A stretch of 64,000 nucleotides of DNA, taken from JACVRW01 sp963827065 (GTDB lineage: Bacteria > Actinomycetota > Thermoleophilia > Solirubrobacterales > Thermoleophilaceae). The translations under genes and the position numbers were made by a program. The DNA lies in the NCBI GenBank assembly GCA_963827065.1, contig CAWGZM010000006.1, positions 62,001-126,000 of the forward strand, given 5' to 3'. Numbering within the stretch: the first letter of the stretch is position 1; each line of letters starts with the position of its first letter. This document shows, one piece after another, positions 7,989 to 16,217 of the stretch. The notes below the pieces were generated by a model, which did not search any database, was not told the DNA's origin, and saw only the letters and a program-made list of their open reading frames with translations.

Positions 7989-9205
7989 CCACCTCGGACG
8001 CTACCCGCGCCGAGCGCGCGCAACTCGCGCTCGAGCGCGGCGGTGACGAGGTAGCGGTCCCGCACCCGCTCGCGCCCGGCGCGGCCGAGCTCGGCCGCGA
8101 GGCCGGGATCGCGAACGAGCTCGAGCAGGCGCGCGGCTGACTCCTCCTCGTCGTCCGTGAGGAAGCCGTCGACGCCGTCACGCACGACGAGCGGCAGCCC
8201 TCCCCCGGTGCCGCCGACCACGGGCGTGCGCTTCCAGAGCGCCTCACACGGTGCGAGCTCGAAGCCCTCGGCCAGCGAGCGCTCGAGGACGACGCGCGCG
8301 AGCAGCTGGAGCGCGCCGAGCTCGAGGCTGCCGAGCCCCTCGTAGCTCGTGAGCAGAAGCACGCCGTCGGCGCCGGCTGCGTAATCGGACACCTCCTTGG
8401 CCGCCTGCCAGCCCTGGCTGTCGGTGGCGTCGAGCAGGGCGGCGAGCACGAGCTGGAGCTCGGGTTCCTCGGCTCGCGCGATCCGGAAGGTCTCGATCGC
8501 GGCGTGCGGGTCGTCCCAGCGGTCGAGCTCGAGCACCTGCAGGCAGAAGGGCCGCTCGAGGTCGAGGCCGAGCGGGCGCACCACCCGCCCCGGCAGGCGC
8601 GACTCGAGCTCGATGTTGCGCGGGTCGAGCGGGTCGATGCCGGGCGGGGCGGCGACGAGCCGCTCGCCGCGGAGCTCCTCCGGCGCGAAGCTCTCGTCGG
8701 GCACGAGCGTGAGCCGGCAGCGCTCCCGAAGCGGCCGTGCGAGCGCGAGGGCATCGGGCTCGGCCGCGCTCACATCGTCGTGGCAGCGCCACAGCGCCGG
8801 CGCCTCGAGGCCGGCCGCAAGCGGAAGCGCCGAGTCGTGCAGGACAACCAGGTCGTAGGCGTCCGCGACCTCGCCGGCAATCCGCGCGCAGCCGTCGACG
8901 AAGGCCTCCCAGGCCGTGCGCTCGATCGCGCTCTCGGCGCCCCGCAGCCCCGACTGCAGCGCGGCCGCCACCGCGCGCTCCTCCGGAGTGCCGAACAGCA
9001 CCCGCCACTCGACCTCGATGCCGCTGCCGGCCGCCAATGGGAGCAGGCTGCCGAGCAGCTCGGGCACCCGGCCGGCCGTGCCGGCCGCGCTCACGTGCAG
9101 GACGCGCGCGCCGCGGAGCGGCTCCGCTGCCGCGGCGAGCGCCTCGAGCGCCCGGGCGCCGGCGAGCGGCGCGTAGTCGCCGGGCGGGCGCGCCCCCACC
9201 GCCAT
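7985..9205 (-). CDS. Glycosyltransferase, GT4-like (GT-B fold)
   Basis: Predicted sugar transferase (406 aa) with a GT-B architecture: an N-terminal half with LRGARVLHVSAAGTAGRVPE and RCHDD, and a C-terminal group 1 domain with the donor-binding signature SLAEGFELAPCEALWKRTPV followed by VVGGTGGGLPLVV. It resembles the trehalose-synthase type (TreT) of GT4 enzymes in overall layout, but substrate specificity cannot be read. The ATG at 9205 is chosen because GAGGTGG stands 11 bases upstream and a longer reading overlaps the fumarylacetoacetase gene; a GTG at 9220 is an alternative. A sugar transferase inside a catabolic gene string is unexpected. Confidence 0.75.
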   Translation of the reverse strand: MAVGARPPGDYAPLAGARALEALAAAAEPLRGARVLHVSAAGTAGRVPELLGSLLPLAAGSGIEVEWRVLFGTPEERAVAAALQSGLRGAESAIERTAWEAFVDGCARIAGEVADAYDLVVLHDSALPLAAGLEAPALWRCHDDVSAAEPDALALARPLRERCRLTLVPDESFAPEELRGERLVAAPPGIDPLDPRNIELESRLPGRVVRPLGLDLERPFCLQVLELDRWDDPHAAIETFRIARAEEPELQLVLAALLDATDSQGWQAAKEVSDYAAGADGVLLLTSYEGLGSLELGALQLLARVVLERSLAEGFELAPCEALWKRTPVVGGTGGGLPLVVRDGVDGFLTDDEEESAARLLELVRDPGLAAELGRAGRERVRDRYLVTAALERELRALGAGSVRGG

Positions 9206-9221
9206 CGGCTGCAGGTCCACC

Positions 9222-10268
9222 TCAGGGCTCCCGGGCGGGCGCGATGCGGCCGCGCACCTCGCCGAGCGGCTCGCCGCGAAGGACGACCTCATCGCCGTCC
9301 TCGAGAAAGCTGCGCCGCGAGCCGTCGCCGAGCTCGATCGGCTCCGCGCCGTTCCAGCTCAGCTCGATCAGGCTCCCGCGCTCCTCGGGCTCGGGACCGG
9401 AGATCGTGCCGGTGGCGAGCAGGTCGCCGGTGCGCAGGCTCGCCCCGTTCACGGTCAGGTGTGCGATCTGCTGGCTGATCGACCAGTAGAGATGGCGGCT
9501 GTTCGAGCGCGCCACGACCGTCCCGTTCAGCTCGACCTCGAGCGGAATGTCGAGCGCCCACGGCTCCTCTCGCAGGTACGGGAGCGGCTCCGGCTCCTGC
9601 GGCTCCGCCTCGATCCGGCGGTCGAGCAGCTCCTCGAGCGGCACGACCCACGCGCTCACCGAGGTCGCGAACGACTTGCCGAGGAAGGGCCCGAGCGGCT
9701 GGTACTCCCAGGCCTGGATGTCGCGCGCGGACCAGTCGTTCACAAGCACCATGCCGAACACGTGGTCGAGTGCCCGCTCGATCGGGACCGGCTCGCCGCG
9801 GCGGCTCGGCGAGCCGATCACGAAGCCCGCCTCGAGCTCGATGTCGAGCCGCTCGCTCGGCCCGAAGGCTCCGCCGGGGCGCTGGCCGCTCGGCCGCGGG
9901 ACGACGCTGCCCGTGGGGATCACCGTCCCGGCGCGGCCGTGGTAGCCGACCGGCAGGTGGCGCCAATTCGGCAGGAGCGGGTCGCCGTCGGGCCGGAACA
10001 TGCGCCCGAGGTTCGTGGCGTGGTGGATCGACGAGAAGAAGTCGACGTAGTCGGCCACCTCGACCGGCAGCGCGAGCTCGGGCCGCTCGACCGGACGCCC
10101 CTCCTCGACGCGCCCGGACACCTCCCTGCGGAAGTCCGGGCCGCCCGCCATGAAGGCGTTCAGCGAGCTTCCCGCGAGCGCCTCGTCGAGCTCGCTCAGG
10201 TCGAGCACGCGCTCGCCCACACGAGCGCACACGCCGCCTCCGTCGAGCACGCCGTAGGCGAGCGTCAC
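9222..10268 (-). CDS. fahA: Fumarylacetoacetase
   Basis: Hydrolase (348 aa) cleaving fumarylacetoacetate to fumarate and acetoacetate, the last step of tyrosine/homogentisate breakdown. Full fumarylacetoacetase features are present rather than only a generic FAH domain: the catalytic histidine region DFFSSIHHATNLGRMFRPD, PVGYHGRAGTVIPTG, the metal-binding LDIELEAGFVIG, and VNDWSARDIQAWEYQPLGPF followed by GKSFATSVSAWVV. The C terminus has TGDLLATGTISGPEPEERGS. It overlaps the unknown upstream gene by 4 bp. Homogentisate dioxygenase and maleylacetoacetate isomerase are not seen in this window. Confidence 0.94.
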   Translation of the reverse strand: MTLAYGVLDGGGVCARVGERVLDLSELDEALAGSSLNAFMAGGPDFRREVSGRVEEGRPVERPELALPVEVADYVDFFSSIHHATNLGRMFRPDGDPLLPNWRHLPVGYHGRAGTVIPTGSVVPRPSGQRPGGAFGPSERLDIELEAGFVIGSPSRRGEPVPIERALDHVFGMVLVNDWSARDIQAWEYQPLGPFLGKSFATSVSAWVVPLEELLDRRIEAEPQEPEPLPYLREEPWALDIPLEVELNGTVVARSNSRHLYWSISQQIAHLTVNGASLRTGDLLATGTISGPEPEERGSLIELSWNGAEPIELGDGSRRSFLEDGDEVVLRGEPLGEVRGRIAPAREP

Positions 10269-11176
10269 TCGACCACCCCCAGCCTCCTCAGATCTTCGAC
10301 CGGTTCCCGCCAGCTGCAGCTCCCGTAGGAGGCGAACAGGTGCCGGCGGGCGGCATCGATCTCGACCGCCGTCGCGTGCTCGCCGCGGACCCGAAGCTCG
10401 GCGGCCGAGACCTTGAACGCTTTCGGATCGTCCTCGGCCAGCACGCGCTCGATGCCGCTCGGGCGCAGGTTGTGTGCGGCGCCGAAGGCGGCCGCGGCCA
10501 GCAGGTTGAGGAAACCGTGCATCGTGATGCCGGTCTCATCGTCCGTGTGGCGCACGGGATGGTGGAGCCCGGCCGTCGCCTTCATGACGACACCGGTGTC
10601 ACGGCAGGACGCCAGCGCGAGCGCCACCAGCTCGACCGGCGGGACGGCGGCGGCCGTCTCTCCGCCGCAGCGCAACTTGACGCGGGCCCCGACCGCCGAC
10701 GCCGCCCCGATCGCCGCGGGGACGTCGTTGCGCCACCCCTCGCCGGGCAATAGCTCCAGGTACACCTCGGCCTTCAGCGGGCGCAGGACCGACTGGGCGG
10801 CGATCAGGGCTGCCGAGCCTGGACGCGGCGACGGCAGCCGCAGCTCGACCGCCGCGAGCGGCGCACCGTCCGAGGCGGCGGCGGCGATCCGGTTCGCGTC
10901 CGCCTCGAGCGCCTCGCTCCAGCTCGCCTCGTTGGTCTGGCCGACCCCGTCGAGCACGACGCTGAGGGGCGGCGTCGCGGCCCAGCCGCCGAACCCCTCG
11001 TGGAGCTCCGCGAGCCGTGAGGCCGGGCAGACGAAGCGCGCCAGCATCCAGCCGTACGCGCCCGCGCGTGCCTCGCGGTCCTCGGCCACCGCCTCTTCCA
11101 TGTTCATGCTGGCCGGCGGGAACAGCGCGGCGTGGTCGATCAGGGAGCCGAGCAGCGCCCGGCGCGCGTCCGCCAC
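10265..11176 (-). CDS. Conserved protein of unknown function in aromatic catabolism gene string
   Basis: I do not recognise a characterised family for this 303-aa protein. It opens M-A-D-A-R-R-A-L-L-G-S-L-I-D-H-A-A-L-F-P-P-A. Alternating strand/helix segments look like an alpha/beta barrel (VELRLPSPR, EVYLELLPG, RVKLRCGG, VVMKATAGLHHPVRH). The last has Lys and His residues in the style of a barrel active site, and MHGFLNLLAAAAFG follows. No signal peptide or membrane segment is evident, so it should be cytoplasmic. It is coupled by a 4-bp overlap to fumarylacetoacetase and lies 4 bp after the MBL hydrolase gene, which argues for a role in the same pathway, possibly as a lyase or aldolase-like step. 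Its function is an inference from position only. Confidence 0.75.
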   Translation of the reverse strand: MADARRALLGSLIDHAALFPPASMNMEEAVAEDREARAGAYGWMLARFVCPASRLAELHEGFGGWAATPPLSVVLDGVGQTNEASWSEALEADANRIAAAASDGAPLAAVELRLPSPRPGSAALIAAQSVLRPLKAEVYLELLPGEGWRNDVPAAIGAASAVGARVKLRCGGETAAAVPPVELVALALASCRDTGVVMKATAGLHHPVRHTDDETGITMHGFLNLLAAAAFGAAHNLRPSGIERVLAEDDPKAFKVSAAELRVRGEHATAVEIDAARRHLFASYGSCSWREPVEDLRRLGVVE

Positions 11177-11180
11177 GGGA

Positions 11181-11918
11181 TCAGCGGCTCACCCGGCTGC
11201 CCGGCACGATGTCGTCGCGGCCGTCGGGCCAGCGCACCCAGGCCTTGTGGCCGCCGTCGTAGTCCGGGGCCCAGAGGACCAGCGTGGCCTCCTCGCCCTC
11301 GACCGTGCAGGGCTCCGAGCCCTCCTCGTCGAGGCCGCGCCAGAGACGCACGAACGCGTTCTGCTCCCACTCCTCGCCGACCGTGGTCGGGTCCGTGTGC
11401 CCCGGGTGCAGGCGCGTGTCCTTCGGCAGCTCCATGAGCACGTCCATGATCGAGCGGCGCAGGTCCTCGAAGCTGGTCGAGCCGGGCGCACGCACGCCGC
11501 CGACCGAGCCACGAAAGAGCGTGTCGCCGGTGAACACGTCGAGGTCGTTGACGACGAAGTTGAGCATCCCGCCGGTGTGGCCCGGGGTGTGCAGCGAGCC
11601 GATCTCGAGCCCACCCTGCGAGATCACCTCGCCGGGCTCGATCGTGCGGTCGACGCCCTCCATGAGCTCCGCCTCGATCGGGTGGGCATAGGTGGTGACG
11701 TCGTACTTGCGGCGCCAGGCGTCGGCCTCGGCGACGTGGTCGTGGTGATGATGCGTGAGCAGCAGCAGGTCGACCTCGAGCCCGAGCCGCTCGGCGGCGT
11801 CGAGCAGCGGCCCCGACGGGCCACCGGCGTCGATCACGATTCCGGTCCCGCCCTCACGGTCAGCGACGAGATAGGTGTTCGACAGCCAATCGGGGTGCAT
11901 GGAGCGCTCGATGATCAT
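11181..11918 (-). CDS. MBL-fold metal-dependent hydrolase (glyoxalase II-like)
   Basis: Metallo-beta-lactamase-fold hydrolase (245 aa). The binuclear zinc motif HxHxDH is at H56-H61 (TTHHHHDH context LLLTHHHHDHV). Further ligands are visible at TPGHTGGM, the bridging Asp in VFTGDTLFRG, and HPGHTDPTT. The layout resembles thioester hydrolases of the glyoxalase II group. The last ~60 residues (EGEEATLVLWAPDYDGGHKAWVRW) are an added C-terminal piece. As the first gene of the minus-strand catabolic string it starts 29 bp from the divergent class V enzyme at 11948. A thioester or lactone substrate is likely but unproven. Confidence 0.85.
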   Translation of the reverse strand: MIIERSMHPDWLSNTYLVADREGGTGIVIDAGGPSGPLLDAAERLGLEVDLLLLTHHHHDHVAEADAWRRKYDVTTYAHPIEAELMEGVDRTIEPGEVISQGGLEIGSLHTPGHTGGMLNFVVNDLDVFTGDTLFRGSVGGVRAPGSTSFEDLRRSIMDVLMELPKDTRLHPGHTDPTTVGEEWEQNAFVRLWRGLDEEGSEPCTVEGEEATLVLWAPDYDGGHKAWVRWPDGRDDIVPGSRVSR

Positions 11919-11947
11919 GGTCGGCCCAGCCTAGTATCCGGCGGCTC

Positions 11948-13024
11948 ATGCACGACCTGCGCTCTCAGTTCCCCGTCCTCGAGCGGCTCGCCTACCTCAA
12001 CGCCGGCACCAACGGACCGGTTCCGCGCCTCGCCCTGGAGGCGGCCGAGGCCTCGCTGCGGCGCCAAGCCGAGGAGGGCCGCAGCGGAAGCGAGTTCTTC
12101 GAGGAGACCGCCGGTCGCGCGGACGAGCTGCGCGGCCGCGTCGCCGGGCTGCTCGGGGCGACGCAGGCCGAGGTCGCGCTGACGGGGTCCACGACGGACG
12201 GCGTCAACTCGGTGCTGCACGCCCACGACCTACGGCCGGGCGACGAGCTTCTCACCTCCGACGAGGAGCACCCCGGGGTGCTGGCCCCGCTGGCGGCGGC
12301 ACGCGCGCGCGGGATGCGCGTCCGGGTGGTCCCGTTCGACGAGCTGGCGGCAGCGGTCGAGCCGGACACGCGCATGGTGGTCTGCTCGCACGTGTCCTGG
12401 GTCACCGGCAAGGTCATCAACGCTGCCGGCCTCGCCGCGACCGGAGCGCCGGTGCTGCTCGACGGCGCCCAGGGTCTCGGCGCGGTGCCGGTCGACGTGG
12501 GCGCGCTCGGCTGCGACTTCTATGCCGCCTCGGGCCAGAAGTGGATGTGCGGGCCGAACGGGATCGGCTACGTGTACGCGCGCGCGGAGCGGATCGACGC
12601 CCTGCGTGCGCCCTGGCCGGGCTGGCAGGTGCTCGACGACCCTCACGATCCGCTCAACTCTCCGTTGCATCCGGATGCGCGCCGCCTCGGCACAACGTTC
12701 CCGGCACACCATCAGCTCGAGTGGGCGCATGCCGCGCTCGACGTCCTGGAGGAGCCCGGGATCGACCGGGTGCAGGCGCGAGCCATGGACCTCGCGGCTG
12801 GGCTCGCCGAGCGGCTCGAGCGGCGCGACATCGAGATCGCGCCGCGCGGCCGCTCGACGCTCGTCTCGTTCGCGATCGCAGACCCGGAGGCGATGCTCGA
12901 GCGTGTGCTCGCTGCCGGCTTCGTGCTGCGCAATCTCCCCGGAACCCCCTACCTGCGTGCCTCGGTGGGCGCGTGGACAACCGACGAGGAACTCGACCGG
13001 CTCACCGAGATAGTGGCCGCCTGA
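11948..13024 (+). CDS. Class V PLP-dependent aminotransferase-like enzyme
   Basis: Fold-type I PLP enzyme (358 aa) with the cofactor lysine K198 in ASGQKWMCGPNGIGY and the pyridine-binding Asp D172 in LLDGAQGLG. It resembles isopenicillin N epimerase/EgtE-type members more than NifS. The C-terminal region reads LRNLPGTPYLRASVGAWTTDEEL and lacks a persulfide cysteine loop. A TAGTAT hexamer at 11932-11937 lies 10 bases before the ATG and could be a -10 box for a leaderless or near-leaderless message. The gene is divergent from the MBL hydrolase and convergent with the small membrane protein gene at 13033. Substrate unknown. Confidence 0.82.
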   Translation: MHDLRSQFPVLERLAYLNAGTNGPVPRLALEAAEASLRRQAEEGRSGSEFFEETAGRADELRGRVAGLLGATQAEVALTGSTTDGVNSVLHAHDLRPGDELLTSDEEHPGVLAPLAAARARGMRVRVVPFDELAAAVEPDTRMVVCSHVSWVTGKVINAAGLAATGAPVLLDGAQGLGAVPVDVGALGCDFYAASGQKWMCGPNGIGYVYARAERIDALRAPWPGWQVLDDPHDPLNSPLHPDARRLGTTFPAHHQLEWAHAALDVLEEPGIDRVQARAMDLAAGLAERLERRDIEIAPRGRSTLVSFAIADPEAMLERVLAAGFVLRNLPGTPYLRASVGAWTTDEELDRLTEIVAA

Positions 13025-13032
13025 GCGCCGCG

Positions 13033-13272
13033 CTACTTGTCGCTCAGCGTCGCGATGCCGAACACGCTCGCCGCTAGGACCACCGCCAGCGCGGCGATCC
13101 CGAGCGCGCCGAAGATCACCGCGCCGACGGTCGCTCCGCGCCGGCCGAGGTCAACGGCGCGCGTGACGCCGACGATCGCCACGCCGTAGACCGCCGTCAG
13201 CCCGATACCCGCGACGATCGAGACCCCGATCACCTCGAGCAGGGCGTCCGTGTCGACGATCGAGGCGGTCAT
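13033..13272 (-). CDS. Small two-helix membrane protein linked to Pit
   Basis: Hypothetical 79-aa protein with two hydrophobic spans, about residues 13-35 (VIGVSIVAGIGLTAVYGVAIV) broken by a G-T-R-A-V-D-L-G-R-R loop, and 47-72 (GAVIFGALGIAALAVVLAAS). It overlaps the pit stop region as ATGA, so it is translated right after the phosphate transporter on the same message. I do not recognise a named family. A role as an accessory subunit or regulator of Pit is an inference from coupling alone. Confidence 0.7.
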   Translation of the reverse strand: MTASIVDTDALLEVIGVSIVAGIGLTAVYGVAIVGVTRAVDLGRRGATVGAVIFGALGIAALAVVLAASVFGIATLSDK

Positions 13273-14393
13273 CCGGGCACCTCAGCCGCGTCGGCCACCG
13301 ACGCGATGCCGCGCTGCTGGGCTCGCCGCAGCAACATGAATGCCGCACCGGCGACTATCAGGATCGAGACGATGATCGGCCCGGCCGCGCCCGTGCCGAA
13401 GATCCTCGTGACGCTGTAGGTGACTGCGCCGAAGCACGCCGCGGCGGGAAGCGTCAGCACCCAAGCGAGGATGATGTTGCCCGCTACCCCCCAGCGCACC
13501 GCTGACAGGCGCTTGGCCGCTCCCGATCCGATCACGGCGCCCGAGATGGTGTGGGTCGTCGAAAGCGGAAAGCCCACGTTCGAAGCGGCGAGGATCACCA
13601 CGGCGCCGGCGCCCTGGGCGGCGAAGCCCTGCGCCGCGTCCATCTTGTGGATGCGGCTGCCCATCGTCCTGATGATTCGCCAGCCACCCGCGTAGGTCCC
13701 GAGCGCAATCGCCGACGCGGCGGACACCACAACCCAGTTCGGAACGTGAAAGTCGTTCTGGGGAATCGTGCCGTTGGCGACGAGCGCGAGCGTGATCACG
13801 CCCATCGTTTTCTGGGCGTCGTTCGTGCCATGGGCGAGCGCGAGCATTCCTCCCGACAGCACCTGCCCCGCGCGAAAGCCCAGCGTTACCGGTCGCGGCC
13901 GCAGGCGGCCGACGATCCTGTAGATGACGAGGATCGCCGCGCCGCCGACGATGAAGGCGAGTATGGGAGCCACCACCGCCGGGATCATCACCTTGCCGAG
14001 GATGCCCTCGTCGAATGAGACCGCGCTCGGTCCCTCCGCAACGAGCACGGCGCCGACCATGCCGCCGATGAGCGCGTGCGACGAGCTCGACGGCAGTCCG
14101 AAGTACCACGTGATCAGGTTCCAGGTGATCGCCCCGACGAGCCCGCCGAACACGGCGAGCAGGCTCACGGCCGCCGGATCGACCACGTCGTTCGCGATCG
14201 TGGCCGCCACCGCAAGCGACAGGAAGGCGCCCGCGAAGTTGAGGATCGCCGCGTAGGCGACCGCGATACGCGGTGCCATCGCCCGTGTCGAGATCGACGT
14301 GGCGACGACGTTCGCCGTGTCGTGAAAGCCATTCGTGAAGTCGAAAGCGAGCGCCGTGGCGACGACGATCACGACGATCAGGTCAGTCTCCAT
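13269..14393 (-). CDS. pit: Low-affinity inorganic phosphate transporter, PiT family
   Basis: Integral membrane phosphate (metal-phosphate) symporter of 374 aa with about ten hydrophobic spans. It shows the duplicated PiT signature: FDFTNGFHDTANVVATSI near the N terminus and LAHGTNDAQKTMGVITLA in the middle, plus GLPSSSSHALIGG and FPLSTTHTISGAVIGSG in the two halves. It is 53 bp downstream of the DUF47 gene, the usual partner order in bacteria and archaea, and overlaps a small membrane protein gene by 4 bp. Probably a phosphate-uptake operon. Confidence 0.95.
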   Translation of the reverse strand: METDLIVVIVVATALAFDFTNGFHDTANVVATSISTRAMAPRIAVAYAAILNFAGAFLSLAVAATIANDVVDPAAVSLLAVFGGLVGAITWNLITWYFGLPSSSSHALIGGMVGAVLVAEGPSAVSFDEGILGKVMIPAVVAPILAFIVGGAAILVIYRIVGRLRPRPVTLGFRAGQVLSGGMLALAHGTNDAQKTMGVITLALVANGTIPQNDFHVPNWVVVSAASAIALGTYAGGWRIIRTMGSRIHKMDAAQGFAAQGAGAVVILAASNVGFPLSTTHTISGAVIGSGAAKRLSAVRWGVAGNIILAWVLTLPAAACFGAVTYSVTRIFGTGAAGPIIVSILIVAGAAFMLLRRAQQRGIASVADAAEVPG

Positions 14394-14446
14394 CGCGCTC
14401 CGCTAGTACCCGCCGCTCCGCTCCGGCACGCGCGCGCGCAACCGGC

Positions 14447-15070
14447 TCACGAATTCTTGATGACGATCCCCTCGAGGATGTTCGCCACATGCTCGGTCGC
14501 ATCGATGGCCTCCTCGAGCCGCTCGAAGATGTCCTTCCAGCGGATCACGACCATCGGATCGATGCCCGTGCCGAACAGCGACGCGATCGCCTCGCGCACG
14601 ATGCGGTCGCCGTCGTTCTCGAGCCGGTTGATCTCCACCGTGTAGTGGCTTATGTCCTTGAACCCGCGCAGCCGCGGCATCGCCTCGGCGATCTGGCGCG
14701 CCGCGCTGTGCAGCACCTTGGCGAGGTCCTGCGCCTGCGTCATCGGGGCCTCGATCTTGTACAGCCCGAGGTAGTCGGCGACCTCCTCGGTGTAGTCGAC
14801 GACGTCGTCCAGCGCCGACGAGAGCTCGTGGATGTCCTCGCGGTCGATTGGCGTGACGAACGTCTGGTTCAGCCGCTGGATGATGTCGTGGGTGATGCGG
14901 TCACCCTCCTGCTCGCAGATCAGGATCTCGCGGGCGAGCTCGTTGTGCTCGGGAAAGTCCTCGAGCATCTCCTCCAGCAGGCCCGCGGCGCGCAGGATGT
15001 TCCCGCCGGCCTCTTCGAAGAGGTCGAAGAACTGGCGGTCGCGCGGTGCGAGGACGCTCGGCAGGCGCAC
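14447..15070 (-). CDS. DUF47/PhoU-like Pit accessory protein
   Basis: All-helical cytoplasmic protein (207 aa) of the DUF47 family, which resembles PhoU and is usually encoded with PiT transporters. Characteristic segments are FFDLFEEAGGNILRAAGLL, ICEQEGDRITHDIIQRLN, TPIDREDIHELSSALDDVV, and NRLENDGDRIVREAIASLF; the paired E-x-x-x-D clusters match the metal-binding pattern of PhoU-type bundles. It precedes pit on the same strand and is thought to modulate transport activity. Confidence 0.93.
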   Translation of the reverse strand: MRLPSVLAPRDRQFFDLFEEAGGNILRAAGLLEEMLEDFPEHNELAREILICEQEGDRITHDIIQRLNQTFVTPIDREDIHELSSALDDVVDYTEEVADYLGLYKIEAPMTQAQDLAKVLHSAARQIAEAMPRLRGFKDISHYTVEINRLENDGDRIVREAIASLFGTGIDPMVVIRWKDIFERLEEAIDATEHVANILEGIVIKNS

Positions 15071-15084
15071 TACGGCCCAAGCTA

Positions 15085-15750
15085 TCAGGGGGTCGCGTCG
15101 AAACGGGCCTGCTCGAGCCGGCTCGCGAAGGGCTCCCCCATGCGCTCACGCACGAGCGGGACGACCGCGCGCCAGTCGTACTCGACACGCCGCAGCTCGA
15201 CGCGCCCGTCGTCGTGCAGCAGGGCGTAGGCCGCCCGGTGGTCGTGGTCGAAGGGAAGCCCGACGCTGCCCGGGTTGACGAGCTCAATGCCGCCCGGCGT
15301 CGTCCGCTCGAACTGGATGTGCGTGTGACCGAAGATCACACGCTTGTCCTCGACGCCGCGGGTGAGCTCCTCGTCCTTCTCGCTCGCCTCGTCCGGGAAG
15401 CCGATCATGTCGGACCCGGGCGAGGCGTGGCAGAAGAGCGTGCCGTCCTTCGTCGTCTCCTCCGGCAGGCCCGCGAGCCGCTCGACACGACTGTCGCCCA
15501 GCAGCTCCCTGCACGACGCGAGTGCGGCTGCCACCGGCTCGGGAGCATCGGAGTCGTCCACCAGCCAGCGATCGGTGTTGCCGCGGATCCACTCCGCCTC
15601 GAGCTCGTCGAGCCGATCGATCGTGTCGGCCGGCCAGGGGCCCCCGAGGGCGTGGTCGCCGCCCAGCAGGAAGCGCTCGGCCGGGCAGTCCTCGAGCACC
15701 GCGTCGAGGGCCGCCAGGTTGCCGTGGATGTCGTACAGGAGGGCGAGCAT
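15085..15750 (-). CDS. Metallophosphoesterase, YfcE/ApaH-like
   Basis: Calcineurin-like phosphoesterase (221 aa from the ATG; a GTG 9 bases upstream is also possible). Metal-binding motifs are visible in order: LLYDIHGNLAALDAVL (a variant D-x-H box), LLGGDHALGGPW (GD box), a NT box in WIRGNTDRWL (GN), CHASPGSD and VIFGHTHIQFER (GH-x-H). Length fits the YfcE/MPE2 subgroup, which hydrolyses phosphodiesters or acts as a general phosphatase. It lies just downstream of the SnoaL-like gene and upstream of the phosphate-uptake genes, separated from DUF47 by 14 bp. Confidence 0.88.
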   Translation of the reverse strand: MLALLYDIHGNLAALDAVLEDCPAERFLLGGDHALGGPWPADTIDRLDELEAEWIRGNTDRWLVDDSDAPEPVAAALASCRELLGDSRVERLAGLPEETTKDGTLFCHASPGSDMIGFPDEASEKDEELTRGVEDKRVIFGHTHIQFERTTPGGIELVNPGSVGLPFDHDHRAAYALLHDDGRVELRRVEYDWRAVVPLVRERMGEPFASRLEQARFDATP

Positions 15751-15774
15751 CGGCCGCACGCTAGCGCCGAGCGC

Positions 15775-16185
15775 TCAGCCGCGGGTGATGCCCGTCGCGT
15801 CCAGCGCCTGCGCCGGATCGAGGTAGTAGTCGGCCTCGGCCACGCGCCCGTCGCGGACGCGGTGCACGACCGCGAACGACTGCGTGTAGGACGACTCCCC
15901 CGCGCTCGCCTCACCCACCATGCGCACGAGGGCGACGAAGCGCCCGTCCTCCGCCTCGATCAGGTCCTCGAGCAGCACCTCGATCGGTCCGACGAGGCTG
16001 ACGATGCTCTGCATGCGCTCGAGCGCCGCGTCGCGGCCACGGAACACGCCGGCGTCCGGCCAGCCTGGCATCTCGCGGTAAACGGCGTCCTCGTGCCAGA
16101 AACGTTCGACGAGCGCCTCCGGTCCCTCCTCGTTCCAGGTCTCGAACGCGCGACGAATCATGTCGGAGTCGCCCTGGGACGTCAC
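15775..16185 (-). CDS. NTF2-like/SnoaL-like protein
   Basis: Small cone-shaped alpha+beta barrel protein (136 aa) of the NTF2-like superfamily. It opens with a helix (MIRRAFETWNEEGPEALVERF), then the typical WHEDAVYREMPGWPDAG strand and FRGRDAALERMQSI. It ends in Y-Y-L-D-P-A-Q-A-L-D-A-T-G-I, the same A-L-x-A-x-G closing pattern seen in the M-S-Q paralogues at 16483, 19412 and 37399, but it lacks their start cassette. Such proteins are often isomerases, cyclases or simple ligand binders; no substrate can be assigned. Confidence 0.75.
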   Translation of the reverse strand: MTSQGDSDMIRRAFETWNEEGPEALVERFWHEDAVYREMPGWPDAGVFRGRDAALERMQSIVSLVGPIEVLLEDLIEAEDGRFVALVRMVGEASAGESSYTQSFAVVHRVRDGRVAEADYYLDPAQALDATGITRG

Positions 16186-16217
16186 CCGGCCCCCGGCTCG
16201 CTCCGGAGTGGGCGTGG

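Noticed and set aside
7985..9292. A longer start for the glycosyltransferase at 9292
   Set aside because: The extra residues have an Arg/Ser/Ala-rich composition and overlap the fumarylacetoacetase gene; a ribosome binding site precedes the ATG at 9205.
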